Source: a bacterium
GTDB lineage: Bacteria > Zixibacteria > MSB-5A5 > GN15 > FEB-12
Reading direction: 5' to 3'
DNA: 64,000 bases
NCBI GenBank assembly: GCA_016708025.1
Contig: JADJGQ010000004.1
Coordinates: 186,001 to 250,000 of the forward strand
Shown piece by piece: positions 35,253-44,825 of the stretch. The stretch's first letter is position 1. Each line of letters starts with the position of its first letter. A program made the translations under genes and the position numbers. The notes beneath the pieces were generated by a model that saw only the letters and a list, made by a program, of their open reading frames with translations, did not search any database and was not told where the DNA came from.

Positions 35253-36419
35253 TTAGCGAGTTTTGAGGGCCTGGACAATGCGCAGGCGTGATGCGCGTAC
35301 TGCCGGGAGGAAGCCGCCTATAATGCCCATGATGATCGAGAAGATCAGCGAATTGATCGCTATTTCCGGGGACATGCGGAAGGAAAAGGCCAGTTCCGCA
35401 AAGGTATCAAAGTTGGTGGTCGAGATCTCGACGAATTGAAGAGAGGTCGCCAGGAGAATTCCAATAACTCCTCCCACGATCGCGATAAAAAGCGACTCAA
35501 AGAGAAATGCGCCGAGGACCGAGGCACGTGAGAATCCGAGGGCGCGCAGTGTACCGATCTCGACCGTACGGTTGGCGACCGAAGCGTACATTGTGATCAT
35601 CGCTCCCACAATGGCGCCGAATGAGAAAATGACAGAAATCGCCACCCCCAACATATTGATGAATCCGCTGAAGGCCGCCGACTGCTTGTGGTAGTACTCT
35701 CTTTCCGGCAGAACATCAACCTGAAGGCGTGGATCCGCTTCCAGTCGCTTCTTGATATCCGCAAACGAATGTGCGGGGTCGACTGCAAAGGTGAGCGAAG
35801 AGTAGATAGGTCGTTCGAAAGCGGCCATAAACTGGTCAACGTCACCACAAATCTCTGATTCAAAGCCTGAGCCGCCAGCTTCAAACAGTCCTACCACAGT
35901 CCAGTCCCGCTGACCGAAACGGACTGTCTCGCCGAGTCCACACCCGACAAAATTCCCGGCGACTTTGACACCGGCGATGATCTCGGAAGTGCCGGGTTGA
36001 AACATGCGTCCCTGAGTGATCTTGACATGAGGACGGACCTTGAATGAACCATCGCTGATGCCGCGAACCGGGACGTTGGATTCTTCGCCGTTGGTCCGCT
36101 TGGGCAGACTGATGAGTAAGAGGACCTCGTTGGCAAACATCGGCTGACCACCGGCATCGCGCATGATCCCCTGATCGGTCTTGATAATGTCGGCCGCTTC
36201 ACGACCCACCAGGGAGACCAATTCGGTATTGGCGGCTTTACGGACAACGATTGCATTCTGGCTCGACCCGGTGGCCACGAGAGTCTGTTCCAGGCCGTTC
36301 GTGAGCATCAAGACGGCACAGAAAACAAATACGACCAGCGCGATACCGCTGAGGGTCAGGATAGAAGTCAACTTGCGAGCGAAGCTGTTCTTGTATGAAT
36401 AGTTCAATAGTTTTGGCAT
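35253..36419 (-). CDS. FtsX/MacB-like ABC transporter permease
   Basis: A 388-residue permease with one N-terminal membrane helix (SILTLSGIALVVFVFCAVLML), a periplasmic MacB core (~45-265) and three C-terminal helices containing the FtsX signature (ALGFSRASVLGAFLFESLFIAIVGGVIG). It is the last gene of a four-gene operon (adaptor, ATPase, two permeases). An AGGAG site precedes the ATG. In MacB-type mechanotransmission, two such half-transporters act together, and here two different permeases probably make a heterodimer. The likely cargo is a lipoprotein, peptide or small toxic compound; it is not determinable. Confidence 0.86.
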   Translation of the reverse strand: MPKLLNYSYKNSFARKLTSILTLSGIALVVFVFCAVLMLTNGLEQTLVATGSSQNAIVVRKAANTELVSLVGREAADIIKTDQGIMRDAGGQPMFANEVLLLISLPKRTNGEESNVPVRGISDGSFKVRPHVKITQGRMFQPGTSEIIAGVKVAGNFVGCGLGETVRFGQRDWTVVGLFEAGGSGFESEICGDVDQFMAAFERPIYSSLTFAVDPAHSFADIKKRLEADPRLQVDVLPEREYYHKQSAAFSGFINMLGVAISVIFSFGAIVGAMITMYASVANRTVEIGTLRALGFSRASVLGAFLFESLFIAIVGGVIGILLATSLQFVEISTTNFDTFAELAFSFRMSPEIAINSLIFSIIMGIIGGFLPAVRASRLRIVQALKTR

Positions 36420-36430
36420 AGCAGTAACTC

Positions 36431-37588
36431 CTAATCCACCACCCGCAGACCATCAACGATGGAGGTCCGCAGTGCTTTCATGGCCGGGAAGATGGCGGCC
36501 AGGATTCCCACGATGAGAGCCGATCCACCGGCGAGAATGAAGGTCAGTGCCGGCATCGGGAAGGCGCTGAAGTATAACGCCATGGCCACTTTCATCAGGC
36601 CGACGATGGGGAAGGTGAGGGCGATCCCGAGTGCGCCTCCCAGACATGCAATCAAAAATGACTCGCCAAAAATCAGTCCCACTATATGGCCGTTGCCGAA
36701 TCCGAGCGTCTTAAGAACGGCGTACTCACCGATCCGTTCGCGGGCGGTCATGGCCATAGTGTTCGCCAACACGAGCAGGACGATCCCGATGACCATGATC
36801 GAGACGATCTGCATGCCGACGATGATTGAGCCGGACATCTCGACAAAACTGAGAGCGAATGCTTCCTCGGTCTGTGTCTTGGTTTCCGCGGCTGAGTTGT
36901 CGAACATGGCGTCAATCTCGTTAGAAATGGCGGTGGCGCGGGACGGATCATCGATCTGTATCATAAACCAGCCGACCTGGCCGGCGCGTGGCGGCATCTC
37001 CTGACGCATCCGTTCATCGACATAGGCATAGTGAAAGATGAACGAGCTTTCATCGGTATTCTCTTTGGCACCCGTGTAGATGCCGCGGATCACAAAGTCC
37101 CAATCGCCGGGATAAATATCGCCGATGATGCGGACCGGGTCGCCGACCTTAAAGCCAAAACGATCGGCGAGTCGTCGTCCGACAATGACGGCATTGCGCT
37201 CTTTGAGGAAGGTTTCTTTCTGGTCCGGCGGGATCAGAAATTCCGGATACATTTTGAGGTAAGGTTCTGCCTCGACCGCGAATTTGGGGAAGAAGTTCGC
37301 AGGATCGACATAAATGCCGCCAAACCACTGCGCGTGGGCGACAGACTGTACGCCCGGGACGGCGGCGATCTTCGATTGATAGGAGATCGGCAGGGTGAAA
37401 ATGATGGAAACATCGTTGTTGGCCACCAGCCGATTGGGGGAGGAGGCCGATGCCTGGCTGTACCAGGCCTCGATCGCCGTACGGATGACCGCAAAGGCCA
37501 TGACGGCGATCGCCATGCCAATGATTGTCAAAGCCGTGCGGAGCTTGTGACGTCCGGCATTGCGGATGGTTAACTTGAAGATATTCAC
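36431..37588 (-). CDS. FtsX/MacB-like ABC transporter permease
   Basis: A 385-residue paralogue of the preceding permease gene product with the same layout: N-terminal helix (TALTIIGMAIAVMAFAVI), a periplasmic core of ~220 residues, and C-terminal FtsX region (VLKTLGFGNGHIVGLIFGESFLIACLGGALG). It overlaps the ATPase stop by four bases (ATGA) and is followed after 11 bases by the second permease. Two diverged permeases in one operon suggest an asymmetric exporter rather than the MacB homodimer. Confidence 0.86.
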   Translation of the reverse strand: MNIFKLTIRNAGRHKLRTALTIIGMAIAVMAFAVIRTAIEAWYSQASASSPNRLVANNDVSIIFTLPISYQSKIAAVPGVQSVAHAQWFGGIYVDPANFFPKFAVEAEPYLKMYPEFLIPPDQKETFLKERNAVIVGRRLADRFGFKVGDPVRIIGDIYPGDWDFVIRGIYTGAKENTDESSFIFHYAYVDERMRQEMPPRAGQVGWFMIQIDDPSRATAISNEIDAMFDNSAAETKTQTEEAFALSFVEMSGSIIVGMQIVSIMVIGIVLLVLANTMAMTARERIGEYAVLKTLGFGNGHIVGLIFGESFLIACLGGALGIALTFPIVGLMKVAMALYFSAFPMPALTFILAGGSALIVGILAAIFPAMKALRTSIVDGLRVVD

Positions 37589-38277
37589 TTTGCCCCGTTC
37601 CCGTTGACCAGCTCACCTTTGTCCAGGTGACGGGTGATGTGCGCCTTTTCTGCCGCCCGGGGATCGTGAGTGACCATCACAATGGTCTTCTTGTACTGTT
37701 TGTTAAGCTGCGACAACAGCTCCATGATATCTTCGGCGGACTTTTTGTCGAGGTCGCCGGTAGGCTCATCGGCCAGGATAACGTTTGGATCGGTCACCAG
37801 GGCACGGGCGATAGCTACGCGCTGTTCCTGTCCACCGGAGAGCTGATTCGGGTAGTGCCGCATCCGGTCACCCAAGCCAACGATACTCAGGGCGGTTTCG
37901 ACCTGTTTCTTTCGCTCAGCCTTGTTCAGTTTGGTCAGCATCAGGGGAAGCTCAACATTTTCGAAGGCGGTGAGCACAGGGATAAGGTTGTAGAACTGGA
38001 AGATGAATCCGATGTTTCTCTGGCGCCAGCGGGCAAGTTCAGCGTCACTCAGTCCGGAGATCTGGGATTCAGCTACAGTCACATTTCCCTGGGTAGGGCG
38101 GTCGATCCCTGCCAGCAAATTGAGCAGAGTGGTTTTGCCGGAGCCTGATGGCCCCATGAGGGCGACGAATTCTCCTTCGGGGATGGAGAAGGAGATTGAC
38201 CGAAGTACCGGTATCTCGATCGTGTCGCGCCAGTACGACTTAAAGACATTTTCGACTTTGACCATCGCTTGTGACAT
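37585..38277 (-). CDS. ABC transporter ATP-binding protein (LolD/MacB type)
   Basis: A 230-residue ATPase of the MacB/LolD/FtsE group. The Walker A is GPSGSGKTT, the Q-loop FIFQFYNLIPVLTAFENVELPL, the signature LSGGQEQRVAIARAL, the Walker B VILADEPTGDLD and the H-loop VTHDPRAAEKA. The FQFYNL and NVELPL segments are diagnostic of the group. It drives the two FtsX-like permeases downstream. AAGGA lies upstream of the ATG, and the gene is 15 bases after the adaptor gene. Confidence 0.92.
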   Translation of the reverse strand: MSQAMVKVENVFKSYWRDTIEIPVLRSISFSIPEGEFVALMGPSGSGKTTLLNLLAGIDRPTQGNVTVAESQISGLSDAELARWRQRNIGFIFQFYNLIPVLTAFENVELPLMLTKLNKAERKKQVETALSIVGLGDRMRHYPNQLSGGQEQRVAIARALVTDPNVILADEPTGDLDKKSAEDIMELLSQLNKQYKKTIVMVTHDPRAAEKAHITRHLDKGELVNGNGAK

Positions 38278-38292
38278 ATCTACAATCCTTAC

Positions 38293-39483
38293 CTAAGATG
38301 ATATTTCTATCTTTTGCCCGGAGCTCATTTTCCCCGGAGGAGTGAGAACGACGCGGTCACCGTTCGCTAAGCCGGAGATGACCTCTACCATGCGACCAAG
38401 TTCGCGACCCGTCTCAACAGGCACCATGGTGACCAATTCGCCATCAATGCGAAAGACAACCGACTGACCATCCCGATCGGTGATTGCGTCCTTGGGGACC
38501 GCTAATATCCGGGCGGTGGTCGATGCGGCCGCGGCGGTATCGAGGAAGAAATTAACCCGGGCAGACATTTCCGGTAACACTTTATCATCGATCTGAGTGA
38601 AAGTGACTTTGGTCAGCACGGTGGCGCGTGATCGGTCCGCGGTCGGGACTATCTTTTTTACTTTGGCGGCATAGCGAACAGTCGGATACGCATCGAGAAT
38701 GATCTCAGCCGGTTGCCCGACCTGTACTCGATTGATGTTTGATTCAGAGACATCCGCCTCGACCTCGAGAGAGTTCATGTCCGCAAGGGTAACGACGGAT
38801 CCCTTTGAGGATGCCGACGATGCAAACGGAGCGACGATCTCGCCAACCTCGGCGTTTTTGGTCAGGATGGTCCCGGCGAACGGGGCACGAATATAGGTAT
38901 TCTCGAGATTGACGGAGGCGGTGGTGACGGATGCTTCAGCCCCGGCGACCGCGGCAAGCGCCGCCATGTAGTTTGATTCAGCGGTCTCGACTTCGGCGGT
39001 GGTCACTGCGCCGGATTCTTTCAGTCCTGTGTAGCGACGGTAGGTCCGACCGGCGTTGAGAGAATCTACTTTAGCTTGTTCGAGTTGTGCCTTGGCCACC
39101 TGCAGGTTAGCACGGATGTCCTCATTGTCGAGGATTGCGATAACCTCTCCCGATTTCACGACATCCCCTTCTTCAAAGTCGAGCCTGACCAGTCTCCCGG
39201 TTCCTTTTGAGGCGACTTCGGCTTTGCGCTGGGCGACCACATAGCCGGTGGCGACGAGGCTCGCGGCGGCATCCGATCCGGAGATCATGCTGGCCGTTCC
39301 CACTTTCACCTGGGTCCCCGGAGTGACCGACTCTTTGAAGATGAAGTAGCCGACGATAATTGCGGCCAAGAGAAGAACCAGTCCGATCCAGGTCCAGGCC
39401 TTACTGCGAGGACGGTCATCAAAACGCTTTTCTTTGGATATGCGCAGGGCAGACAGGTCTGGTCGTGGCGTATTCTCTTCCAT
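38293..39483 (-). CDS. Periplasmic adaptor (MacA/RND-type membrane fusion protein)
   Basis: About 396 residues from the ATG at 39483 (AAAGAG upstream). An upstream in-frame start adds 29 residues unlike the family. One N-terminal membrane anchor (WTWIGLVLLLAAIIVGYFIF) is followed by a split lipoyl domain (VASKGTGRLVRLDFEEGDVVKSGEVIAILDNED; APFAGTILTKNAEVGEIV, given as landmarks), a coiled-coil hairpin (~120-190), a beta-barrel and a C-terminal membrane-proximal domain. In MacAB-TolC systems this protein links the ABC permease to an outer-membrane channel. No TolC gene is in the window. First gene of the operon. Confidence 0.9.
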   Translation of the reverse strand: MEENTPRPDLSALRISKEKRFDDRPRSKAWTWIGLVLLLAAIIVGYFIFKESVTPGTQVKVGTASMISGSDAAASLVATGYVVAQRKAEVASKGTGRLVRLDFEEGDVVKSGEVIAILDNEDIRANLQVAKAQLEQAKVDSLNAGRTYRRYTGLKESGAVTTAEVETAESNYMAALAAVAGAEASVTTASVNLENTYIRAPFAGTILTKNAEVGEIVAPFASSASSKGSVVTLADMNSLEVEADVSESNINRVQVGQPAEIILDAYPTVRYAAKVKKIVPTADRSRATVLTKVTFTQIDDKVLPEMSARVNFFLDTAAAASTTARILAVPKDAITDRDGQSVVFRIDGELVTMVPVETGRELGRMVEVISGLANGDRVVLTPPGKMSSGQKIEISS

Positions 39484-39579
39484 GTACTCTTTTCCCGGGT
39501 TTTGTTGGGTATTACGGTCTATAACGAACGCCGAAACGCGAGGTTTCGCACGAATTATCACATTCAGCAAATTACCGCA

Positions 39580-39597
39580 TTGCGGTTAGGACCGCAA
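39580..39597. promoter_or_regulatory. Palindrome upstream of the MacAB-like operon
   Basis: TTGCGGT-TAGG-ACCGCAA is a perfect 7-bp inverted repeat, 97 bases upstream of the adaptor start. A further ACCGCA directly before it extends the symmetry. It may be a regulator site for the efflux operon or the end signal of the suf operon; no U-run favours the former. Confidence 0.4.
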
Positions 39598-39650
39598 GTC
39601 TTGCTCGGTTCCCCACATGATCCTAACAATTTAAAGGGGAGAAGGCCGTG

Positions 39651-39962
39651 CTACCAGATGCCGAGGATATCCTTGGCATAATCTGAGCACATTTCTTTGG
39701 GGTCCCAGGGCGGGTCCCAGACCAAGACGACTTCGACCTTGGTGACGCCATCCATCTGCTCAACCTCGCGATGAACCATCGCCAGCAACATCTCGCCATA
39801 TGGGCAGGCAGGAGTGGTGAGGGTCATCTTGACTTTGACGACTCCGTCATCTTCCGGGACAACATCGTATATCAAACCCAGGTCAACGATCCCGATCCGG
39901 ATCTCCGGGTCATGAATCGGCTTGAGGACCTCAATGATCTGTTCTTTGGAAGGTACCGGCAT
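39651..39962 (-). CDS. sufT: SufT-like DUF59 iron-sulfur assembly protein
   Basis: A 103-residue MIP18/DUF59 family protein. Landmarks are LKPIHDPEIRIGIVDLGLIYDV and MTLTTPACPYGEMLLAMVHREV, the latter with the conserved reactive Cys in TPACP. SufT-type proteins help load [4Fe-4S] clusters onto targets. It is the last gene of the suf operon, its start overlapping the sufU stop (TAATG). No terminator is obvious downstream. Confidence 0.88.
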   Translation of the reverse strand: MPVPSKEQIIEVLKPIHDPEIRIGIVDLGLIYDVVPEDDGVVKVKMTLTTPACPYGEMLLAMVHREVEQMDGVTKVEVVLVWDPPWDPKEMCSDYAKDILGIW

Positions 39963-40453
39963 TATTTCGTCTCGTGGTCATCTTCGGTGGTGATGGTGGT
40001 ATTGGTGATCTCGTGTTTGCCGTCCTCGTAGTTCTTCATCCCTTCAATAAGGGTGACCCAGGCAAGCAGGGCACACTTGATGCGAACCGGGAACTGGCGA
40101 ACGCCCTTGAGGGCATCGATATCCCCCAGGTCATCCGGGATCTGCACTTCTTCGCCTTTGAGCATTTTCCGGACGATCTCGGCGATCCGTCGGACCTCAT
40201 CGAATGAGCGTCCCTTGACGGTCTCAGCGAGCATTGAGCCGGAGGCTACCGAAATGGCGCAGCCGTGGCAATTCACATGTACATCTTTGACCACGCCATG
40301 GTCCATCTCAACGTCGAGAGATATCTCATCGCCACAGGAGGGGTTCTGGCCGTGGGTGGTGATATCCGCATGGGGAAGGGGTTTCTTCCCGCGCGGGGAA
40401 CGATAGTGATCGAGAATTATCTCGCGATACATGTCGTCAAGCGATGGTGTCAT
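39962..40453 (-). CDS. sufU: SufU-type sulfur relay/scaffold protein
   Basis: A 163-residue IscU/SufU-fold protein. The zinc or cluster ligands fall where Bacillus SufU has them: C40 and D42 (NPSCGDE), C65 (CHGCAIS) and C127 (RIKCALLAW). The ~20-residue insertion between the second and third Cys (GRSFDEVRRIAEIVRKMLKG) marks SufU rather than IscU. It accepts persulfide from SufS and passes it to SufBCD. It overlaps sufS by ATGA. A short acidic/Thr-rich tail follows the fold. Confidence 0.93.
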   Translation of the reverse strand: MTPSLDDMYREIILDHYRSPRGKKPLPHADITTHGQNPSCGDEISLDVEMDHGVVKDVHVNCHGCAISVASGSMLAETVKGRSFDEVRRIAEIVRKMLKGEEVQIPDDLGDIDALKGVRQFPVRIKCALLAWVTLIEGMKNYEDGKHEITNTTITTEDDHETK

Positions 40454-41727
40454 ACGCCGAAATACTTTCTCATTTCAACCAGGGCATCGTAGAGGGCGTC
40501 GATGTCGGCCTCGGTATTGTAAATGTAGAATGACGCGCGAGCGGTGGCCACCTTGCCCAGTGTCCTCATCAATGGCTGGGCGCAATGGTGTCCGGCTCGA
40601 ATGGCGATCCCGCGGGAATCAAGAAAGGTGCTGATGTCGTGCGGGTGAATGCTGGGATCGGTAAAGGAGACCGCGCCGCCGCGGGTGGCGGACTCCTGCG
40701 GTCCCTGTATCTCTATCCCCTTGAGGGAGGTGAGTCTATCGATGGCGTACTTGGTCAGCATAATTTCGTGCGTGCGGATCTCTTCCATACCGAGCGACTC
40801 AAGATAGGTCAGCGCGGCATCAAAGGCGATCACGTCGGCGATATTCGGCGTGCCGGCCTCGAACTTCCAGGGGAGTTCATTAAAAGTGACCCGATCGAAT
40901 GAAACCTCGCGGATCATCTCGCCGCCAAAGTTGAAGGGGGGCATCGCCTGCAGGACTGAACGTCTTCCCCAGAGTACGCCAACGCCGGTTGGCCCGAGCA
41001 TCTTGTGAGCGGAGAAAGAGTAGAAGTCAATGCCGTACTCCGCCGGCCGGATAGTCATATGCGGAGCGGCCTGAGCGCCGTCGACCACTACGGTCGCTCC
41101 AACCGATTTTGCTTTTGCGGCGATCTGCTGAACCGGATTGATCGTTCCCAACACGTTAGAGACATGGGGGAAAGCGACCAGCTTGGTTTTGGAAGTAATG
41201 ATCGTGTCGATATCGGAGAGGTCGAGGTGACCGCAGACCGTGATCGGGATCTTCTTGATGATGGCGTTCTTGCGTTTCGCCAGCATCACCCACGGCACGA
41301 AATTGGCGTGGTGCTCCATTTCGGTGATGACGATCTCATCGCCCGCCTTGATATTCTGTTCACCCCATGAGTAGGCGATCAGGTTAAGCGCCTCGGTGGT
41401 CCCTTTGGTGAAGATCACTTCTTCGGTTGGGACATCGCCAATAAACCGCGCTACATGAGCGCGCGATTCCTCGAATGCTTCGGTTGAACGCTCCGCAAGG
41501 GTATGGAGACCCCGGTGAATGTTCGAGTTCATTTTGCGGTAATAGTCGATCAGCGCATTGATCACCGCGCGGGGCTTCTGCGTGGTGGCCGCGTTGTCGA
41601 GATAGATCAGTCGGTGGCTGTTGACCCGTTCCTCGAGGATCGGGAAATCCGCCTTGATCCGTTCTATGTCCAGTCCGACCGGGGCGGAAGAGACCTCGAT
41701 CGATCGGTGCGGTCTGTCAGAACTCAT
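40450..41727 (-). CDS. sufS: Cysteine desulfurase SufS
   Basis: A 425-residue PLP-dependent group II cysteine desulfurase, which takes sulfur from cysteine for cluster assembly. The PLP lysine is K242 (FSAHKMLGPTG), the catalytic Cys C382 (RAGHHCAQPLM), and H139/H140 plus D217 (VVDGAQA) complete the cofactor site. Length is slightly above the usual ~406 because of a 20-residue N-terminal extension. It lies between the Rieske gene and sufU in one transcription unit. Confidence 0.95.
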   Translation of the reverse strand: MSSDRPHRSIEVSSAPVGLDIERIKADFPILEERVNSHRLIYLDNAATTQKPRAVINALIDYYRKMNSNIHRGLHTLAERSTEAFEESRAHVARFIGDVPTEEVIFTKGTTEALNLIAYSWGEQNIKAGDEIVITEMEHHANFVPWVMLAKRKNAIIKKIPITVCGHLDLSDIDTIITSKTKLVAFPHVSNVLGTINPVQQIAAKAKSVGATVVVDGAQAAPHMTIRPAEYGIDFYSFSAHKMLGPTGVGVLWGRRSVLQAMPPFNFGGEMIREVSFDRVTFNELPWKFEAGTPNIADVIAFDAALTYLESLGMEEIRTHEIMLTKYAIDRLTSLKGIEIQGPQESATRGGAVSFTDPSIHPHDISTFLDSRGIAIRAGHHCAQPLMRTLGKVATARASFYIYNTEADIDALYDALVEMRKYFGV

Positions 41728-41756
41728 AGTCTATATGTCCTGGTTCCTTTGAGTGC

Positions 41757-42068
41757 TTAGTCAAGGAACACAAAAATATCGTTGTCTTCAACCTTTACCT
41801 GCAGAGTTTCGATCGGGACGAGCGCCGGCGGAGCGGTAACCTCGCCGGTATGCAGGTGGAATCGGGCGCCGTGGCGGGTACACATGATCTCCTCGCCGCG
41901 AATCCTTCCGGTATGGATCGGCTCGCCGTCGTGGGTACACTCGTCATTTACCGCATAAAACCCTTCGGCGGTATGGGCGACAATGAACCGATTGTAGCCG
42001 ATCTCAAAAGCCTTTAATTTTCCTGCAGGAATGTCATCGACAGAGGCCACCCGGACGAAAGCACCCAT
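41757..42068 (-). CDS. Rieske [2Fe-2S] ferredoxin within the suf operon
   Basis: A 103-residue soluble Rieske ferredoxin (NirD/BphA3 type). The cluster motif is C44-T-H46 ... C63-T-R-H66, complete, with the flanking GARFHLHTGEV. There is no signal peptide or membrane anchor. It is placed between sufD and sufS with a one-base gap to sufD. Rieske-type genes occur in some actinobacterial and archaeal suf operons, where they are thought to supply electrons. That role here is inference. Confidence 0.9.
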   Translation of the reverse strand: MGAFVRVASVDDIPAGKLKAFEIGYNRFIVAHTAEGFYAVNDECTHDGEPIHTGRIRGEEIMCTRHGARFHLHTGEVTAPPALVPIETLQVKVEDNDIFVFLD

Positions 42069-42069
42069 G

Positions 42070-43386
42070 TCAGATGACCTCCAACCGTTCGGCGGCGTAT
42101 TTCGCGATTCGCTCCTGAAGGTCGGCCGGGACCAGTTTCAGCGTGGGCGCGATGAAGCCTGTCACCACCATGCGAACCGCGTCGGGGTGGTGGATCCCAC
42201 GGCTCTTGAGGTAAAAGAGGTCCATCGGGTCGATCGGTCCAACCGTTGCGCCGTGAGTACAGGTTACTTCTTCGTTGAGGATCTCCAGTTCGGGGATCGA
42301 CTCCGCCCGCGTATTCGGGTTGAGAAGCAGGTTCCGGTTTTCCTGGTACGCTTCGCACACCTGGGCATTGTGATCGATCCGGATCAAGCCGGTATACGCA
42401 GAGAGCGCACGGTCACGGAGCACAACCTTGAAATCGATATTCGATTTGGTTTTGCCGACCGCGTGGTGGTGCAACGTGTGATTGTCAAAATGCTGTCTGG
42501 CCGCGCCGAACAGAACTCCATACATGTTCGATTCTGCACCGGGGCCGTTCATAATGACACCGAAATTCTGTTTAGTGACTGCCGCGCCGAAAACGAGCGC
42601 GATTGTCAGCATATTCGCACCCTGGGCCGCGCTGGCGCGGTGAGTCAGGTAGGAATGCGTTCCTTCCGCCTGGCGTTGCAGGCTGACGTAGCGGACGCGG
42701 CTGTCTTGCAAGCCAAAGATCTCGACTGCACCATTGGAATGTGCAACACCGCTCGTGGCATCGGGAGCGCCACCGCCGTATTCATCGATAAGGGTCAATT
42801 CAGCATTTTTGCCGACGACCACCAGAAGTCGGGGATATTGCGCAGAGTTGGCCAGGCCAGCCTCGCGCAAGAGGTGCATCGGCTGTTCGACCGACTTGCC
42901 ATCCGGTACGTAGATGAAGATACCATCATTCCAGAGGGCGCCATTGAGCGCCTCGAATTTGCCGGTTTTGGCGCCGATCAATTTGTAGAGATACTGCGAG
43001 ACGATCTCATGGTGTGATTCAACCGCTTCAGAAAGCGGCTTGACCACCACACCCTGTTTTGTCAAGGCATCGGTGCCAAAGACTTCGACGCGTCGTCCAC
43101 CCAGATCAGTCACCAGGCAGGAGATATGACCCTCGGCCAGATGCTGTTTTTCCAGGCGTTCAATGGCATCGTATGAGTCAGTGAATGCCGTATCAGCTAT
43201 GGCGTCGCGATCGACCACGAACTTGGCCGGGTCGGTGTAGCGCCAGAGATGCAGCCCGCGCGGGGGCAGGGGGGTGGCATTAAAGTTCTCACGGGCGAAA
43301 TGGCGCAATTCGCGAAGCCATTTCGGGCCGCGCTCCAGTTCCGGAGCAAATTCAGGTATCGTATATCCAGTCTCAGTCATTTCCAT
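42070..43386 (-). CDS. sufD: Fe-S assembly scaffold component SufD
   Basis: A 438-residue SufD, a right-handed beta-helix partner of SufB in the SufBC2D complex. The C-terminal SufBD signature region is clear (VTCTHGATVGPIDPMDLFYLKSRG with conserved His). The N-terminal part is helical (~1-110). Its start overlaps the sufB stop (TAATG). It is distinguished from SufB by lack of the Cys in the SVECDALLIG position: here it is NPNTRAESIPELEI, as usual for SufD. Confidence 0.93.
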   Translation of the reverse strand: MEMTETGYTIPEFAPELERGPKWLRELRHFARENFNATPLPPRGLHLWRYTDPAKFVVDRDAIADTAFTDSYDAIERLEKQHLAEGHISCLVTDLGGRRVEVFGTDALTKQGVVVKPLSEAVESHHEIVSQYLYKLIGAKTGKFEALNGALWNDGIFIYVPDGKSVEQPMHLLREAGLANSAQYPRLLVVVGKNAELTLIDEYGGGAPDATSGVAHSNGAVEIFGLQDSRVRYVSLQRQAEGTHSYLTHRASAAQGANMLTIALVFGAAVTKQNFGVIMNGPGAESNMYGVLFGAARQHFDNHTLHHHAVGKTKSNIDFKVVLRDRALSAYTGLIRIDHNAQVCEAYQENRNLLLNPNTRAESIPELEILNEEVTCTHGATVGPIDPMDLFYLKSRGIHHPDAVRMVVTGFIAPTLKLVPADLQERIAKYAAERLEVI

Positions 43387-44822
43387 TATCCGACCGAACC
43401 TTCCATTTCAAGCTGAATCAGTCGATTCAGTTCAACTGCGTACTCCAGAGGGAGTTCTTTGGTGAACGGCTCCATGAAGCCGTTGACGATCAACAGGCGT
43501 GCTTCATCCTCGGTCAGCCCACGGCTGGTGAGGTAGAAGAGTTGCTCTTCAGCCACTTTCGACACGCGGGCCTCATGCTCCACCCGCACCTTGTCGGCAT
43601 CGATCTCCATGGTCGGATAGGTATCCGAGCGGGCGTCACGACCGATGAGCAACGCATCGCATTCAACCGAGATCTTCGAGTTGATGGCGTTTTTGTGAAC
43701 TTTGGCCAGACCACGATACGAAGCGCGGCCATTATCCTTGGAGATTGATTTCGAGGTAATGCGTGACGAGGTATTCGGCGCGGCATGGATAACCTTGGCG
43801 CCAGCATCCTGATGCTGATCGACTCCGGCAAACGCGACCGAGAGAACCTCGCCGCGGGCGCCTTCACCGAGCAGATTGATGCAGGGGTATTTCATGGTCA
43901 GGCGCGAGCCGAGATTACCGTCGACCCATTCGACGGTCGCATTCGCGTAGGCGTTCGCCCGTTTGGTCACCAGATTGTAGATGTTGCGCGACCAGTTCTG
44001 GATGGTGGTATATCGAATGTACGATCCCTCCATCGCGATCAGTTCAACCACCGCGGAGTGCAGCGAGTCGGTCGAATAGACCGGAGCGGTGCAACCCTCG
44101 ATGTAATGGACGCGGGAGCCTTTGTCGGCGATAATGAGTGTGCGCTCGAACTGTCCCATGTTCTCCGCATTGATGCGGAAATAAGCCTGGAGCGGGACTT
44201 TGACATCGACGCCCGGCGGGACATAAATGAATGAACCACCCGACCAGACGGCCGTATTGAGGGCGGCGAATTTATTATCGGTGGACGGGATCACCGAAGC
44301 GAAATACTTCTGCACGATCTCGGGGAACTGGCGAAGACCGGAATCCATATCGAGAAAGAGGATCCCCTGCTTGGTCAGTTCTTCCTTCATCGAGTGGTAA
44401 ACCACTTCTGATTCATACTGAGCGGAGACGCCGCCAAGGAAGCTCTTTTCGGCTTCGGGGATACCGAGGCGGTCAAAGGTCTTCTTGATATAATCCGGGA
44501 CATCATCCCAGCTTTTCTGCTGGTTTTCGATCGGCTTCATGAAGTAGTAGATATTCTCGAAATCGATCTCGCCGAGCAGTTTGGTGTTGCCCCATTTCGG
44601 CATCGGCTTGGCATAAAAGATGTCGAGCGCCTCGTGGCGGATATCATTCATCCACTTCGGCTCTTTCTTCATGCGCGAGATCATCTCGACGACTTCATGA
44701 TTCAGGCCGCGCGCTCCCTTGTGGAAGTAGTCGACCGGATCGTGAAAACCGTACTTGGTCGCGTAATCCGCATTAAGCGACGAGAGATCCTGTTTTTGCT
44801 GGTCTATATTCAGATCAGACAT
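43386..44822 (-). CDS. sufB: Fe-S assembly scaffold protein SufB
   Basis: A 478-residue SufB, the cluster-building subunit of SufBC2D. Signature blocks are FVPPGV-like SFIYVPPGVDVKVPLQAYFR, YIEGCTAPVYS and SVECDALLIGRDARSDTYP, which contains the Cys homologous to E. coli C405. The C-terminal VEHEARVSKVAEEQLFYL carries the His homologous to H433. Length matches the family. It lies three bases after sufC. Confidence 0.96.
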   Translation of the reverse strand: MSDLNIDQQKQDLSSLNADYATKYGFHDPVDYFHKGARGLNHEVVEMISRMKKEPKWMNDIRHEALDIFYAKPMPKWGNTKLLGEIDFENIYYFMKPIENQQKSWDDVPDYIKKTFDRLGIPEAEKSFLGGVSAQYESEVVYHSMKEELTKQGILFLDMDSGLRQFPEIVQKYFASVIPSTDNKFAALNTAVWSGGSFIYVPPGVDVKVPLQAYFRINAENMGQFERTLIIADKGSRVHYIEGCTAPVYSTDSLHSAVVELIAMEGSYIRYTTIQNWSRNIYNLVTKRANAYANATVEWVDGNLGSRLTMKYPCINLLGEGARGEVLSVAFAGVDQHQDAGAKVIHAAPNTSSRITSKSISKDNGRASYRGLAKVHKNAINSKISVECDALLIGRDARSDTYPTMEIDADKVRVEHEARVSKVAEEQLFYLTSRGLTEDEARLLIVNGFMEPFTKELPLEYAVELNRLIQLEMEGSVG

Positions 44823-44825
44823 TCG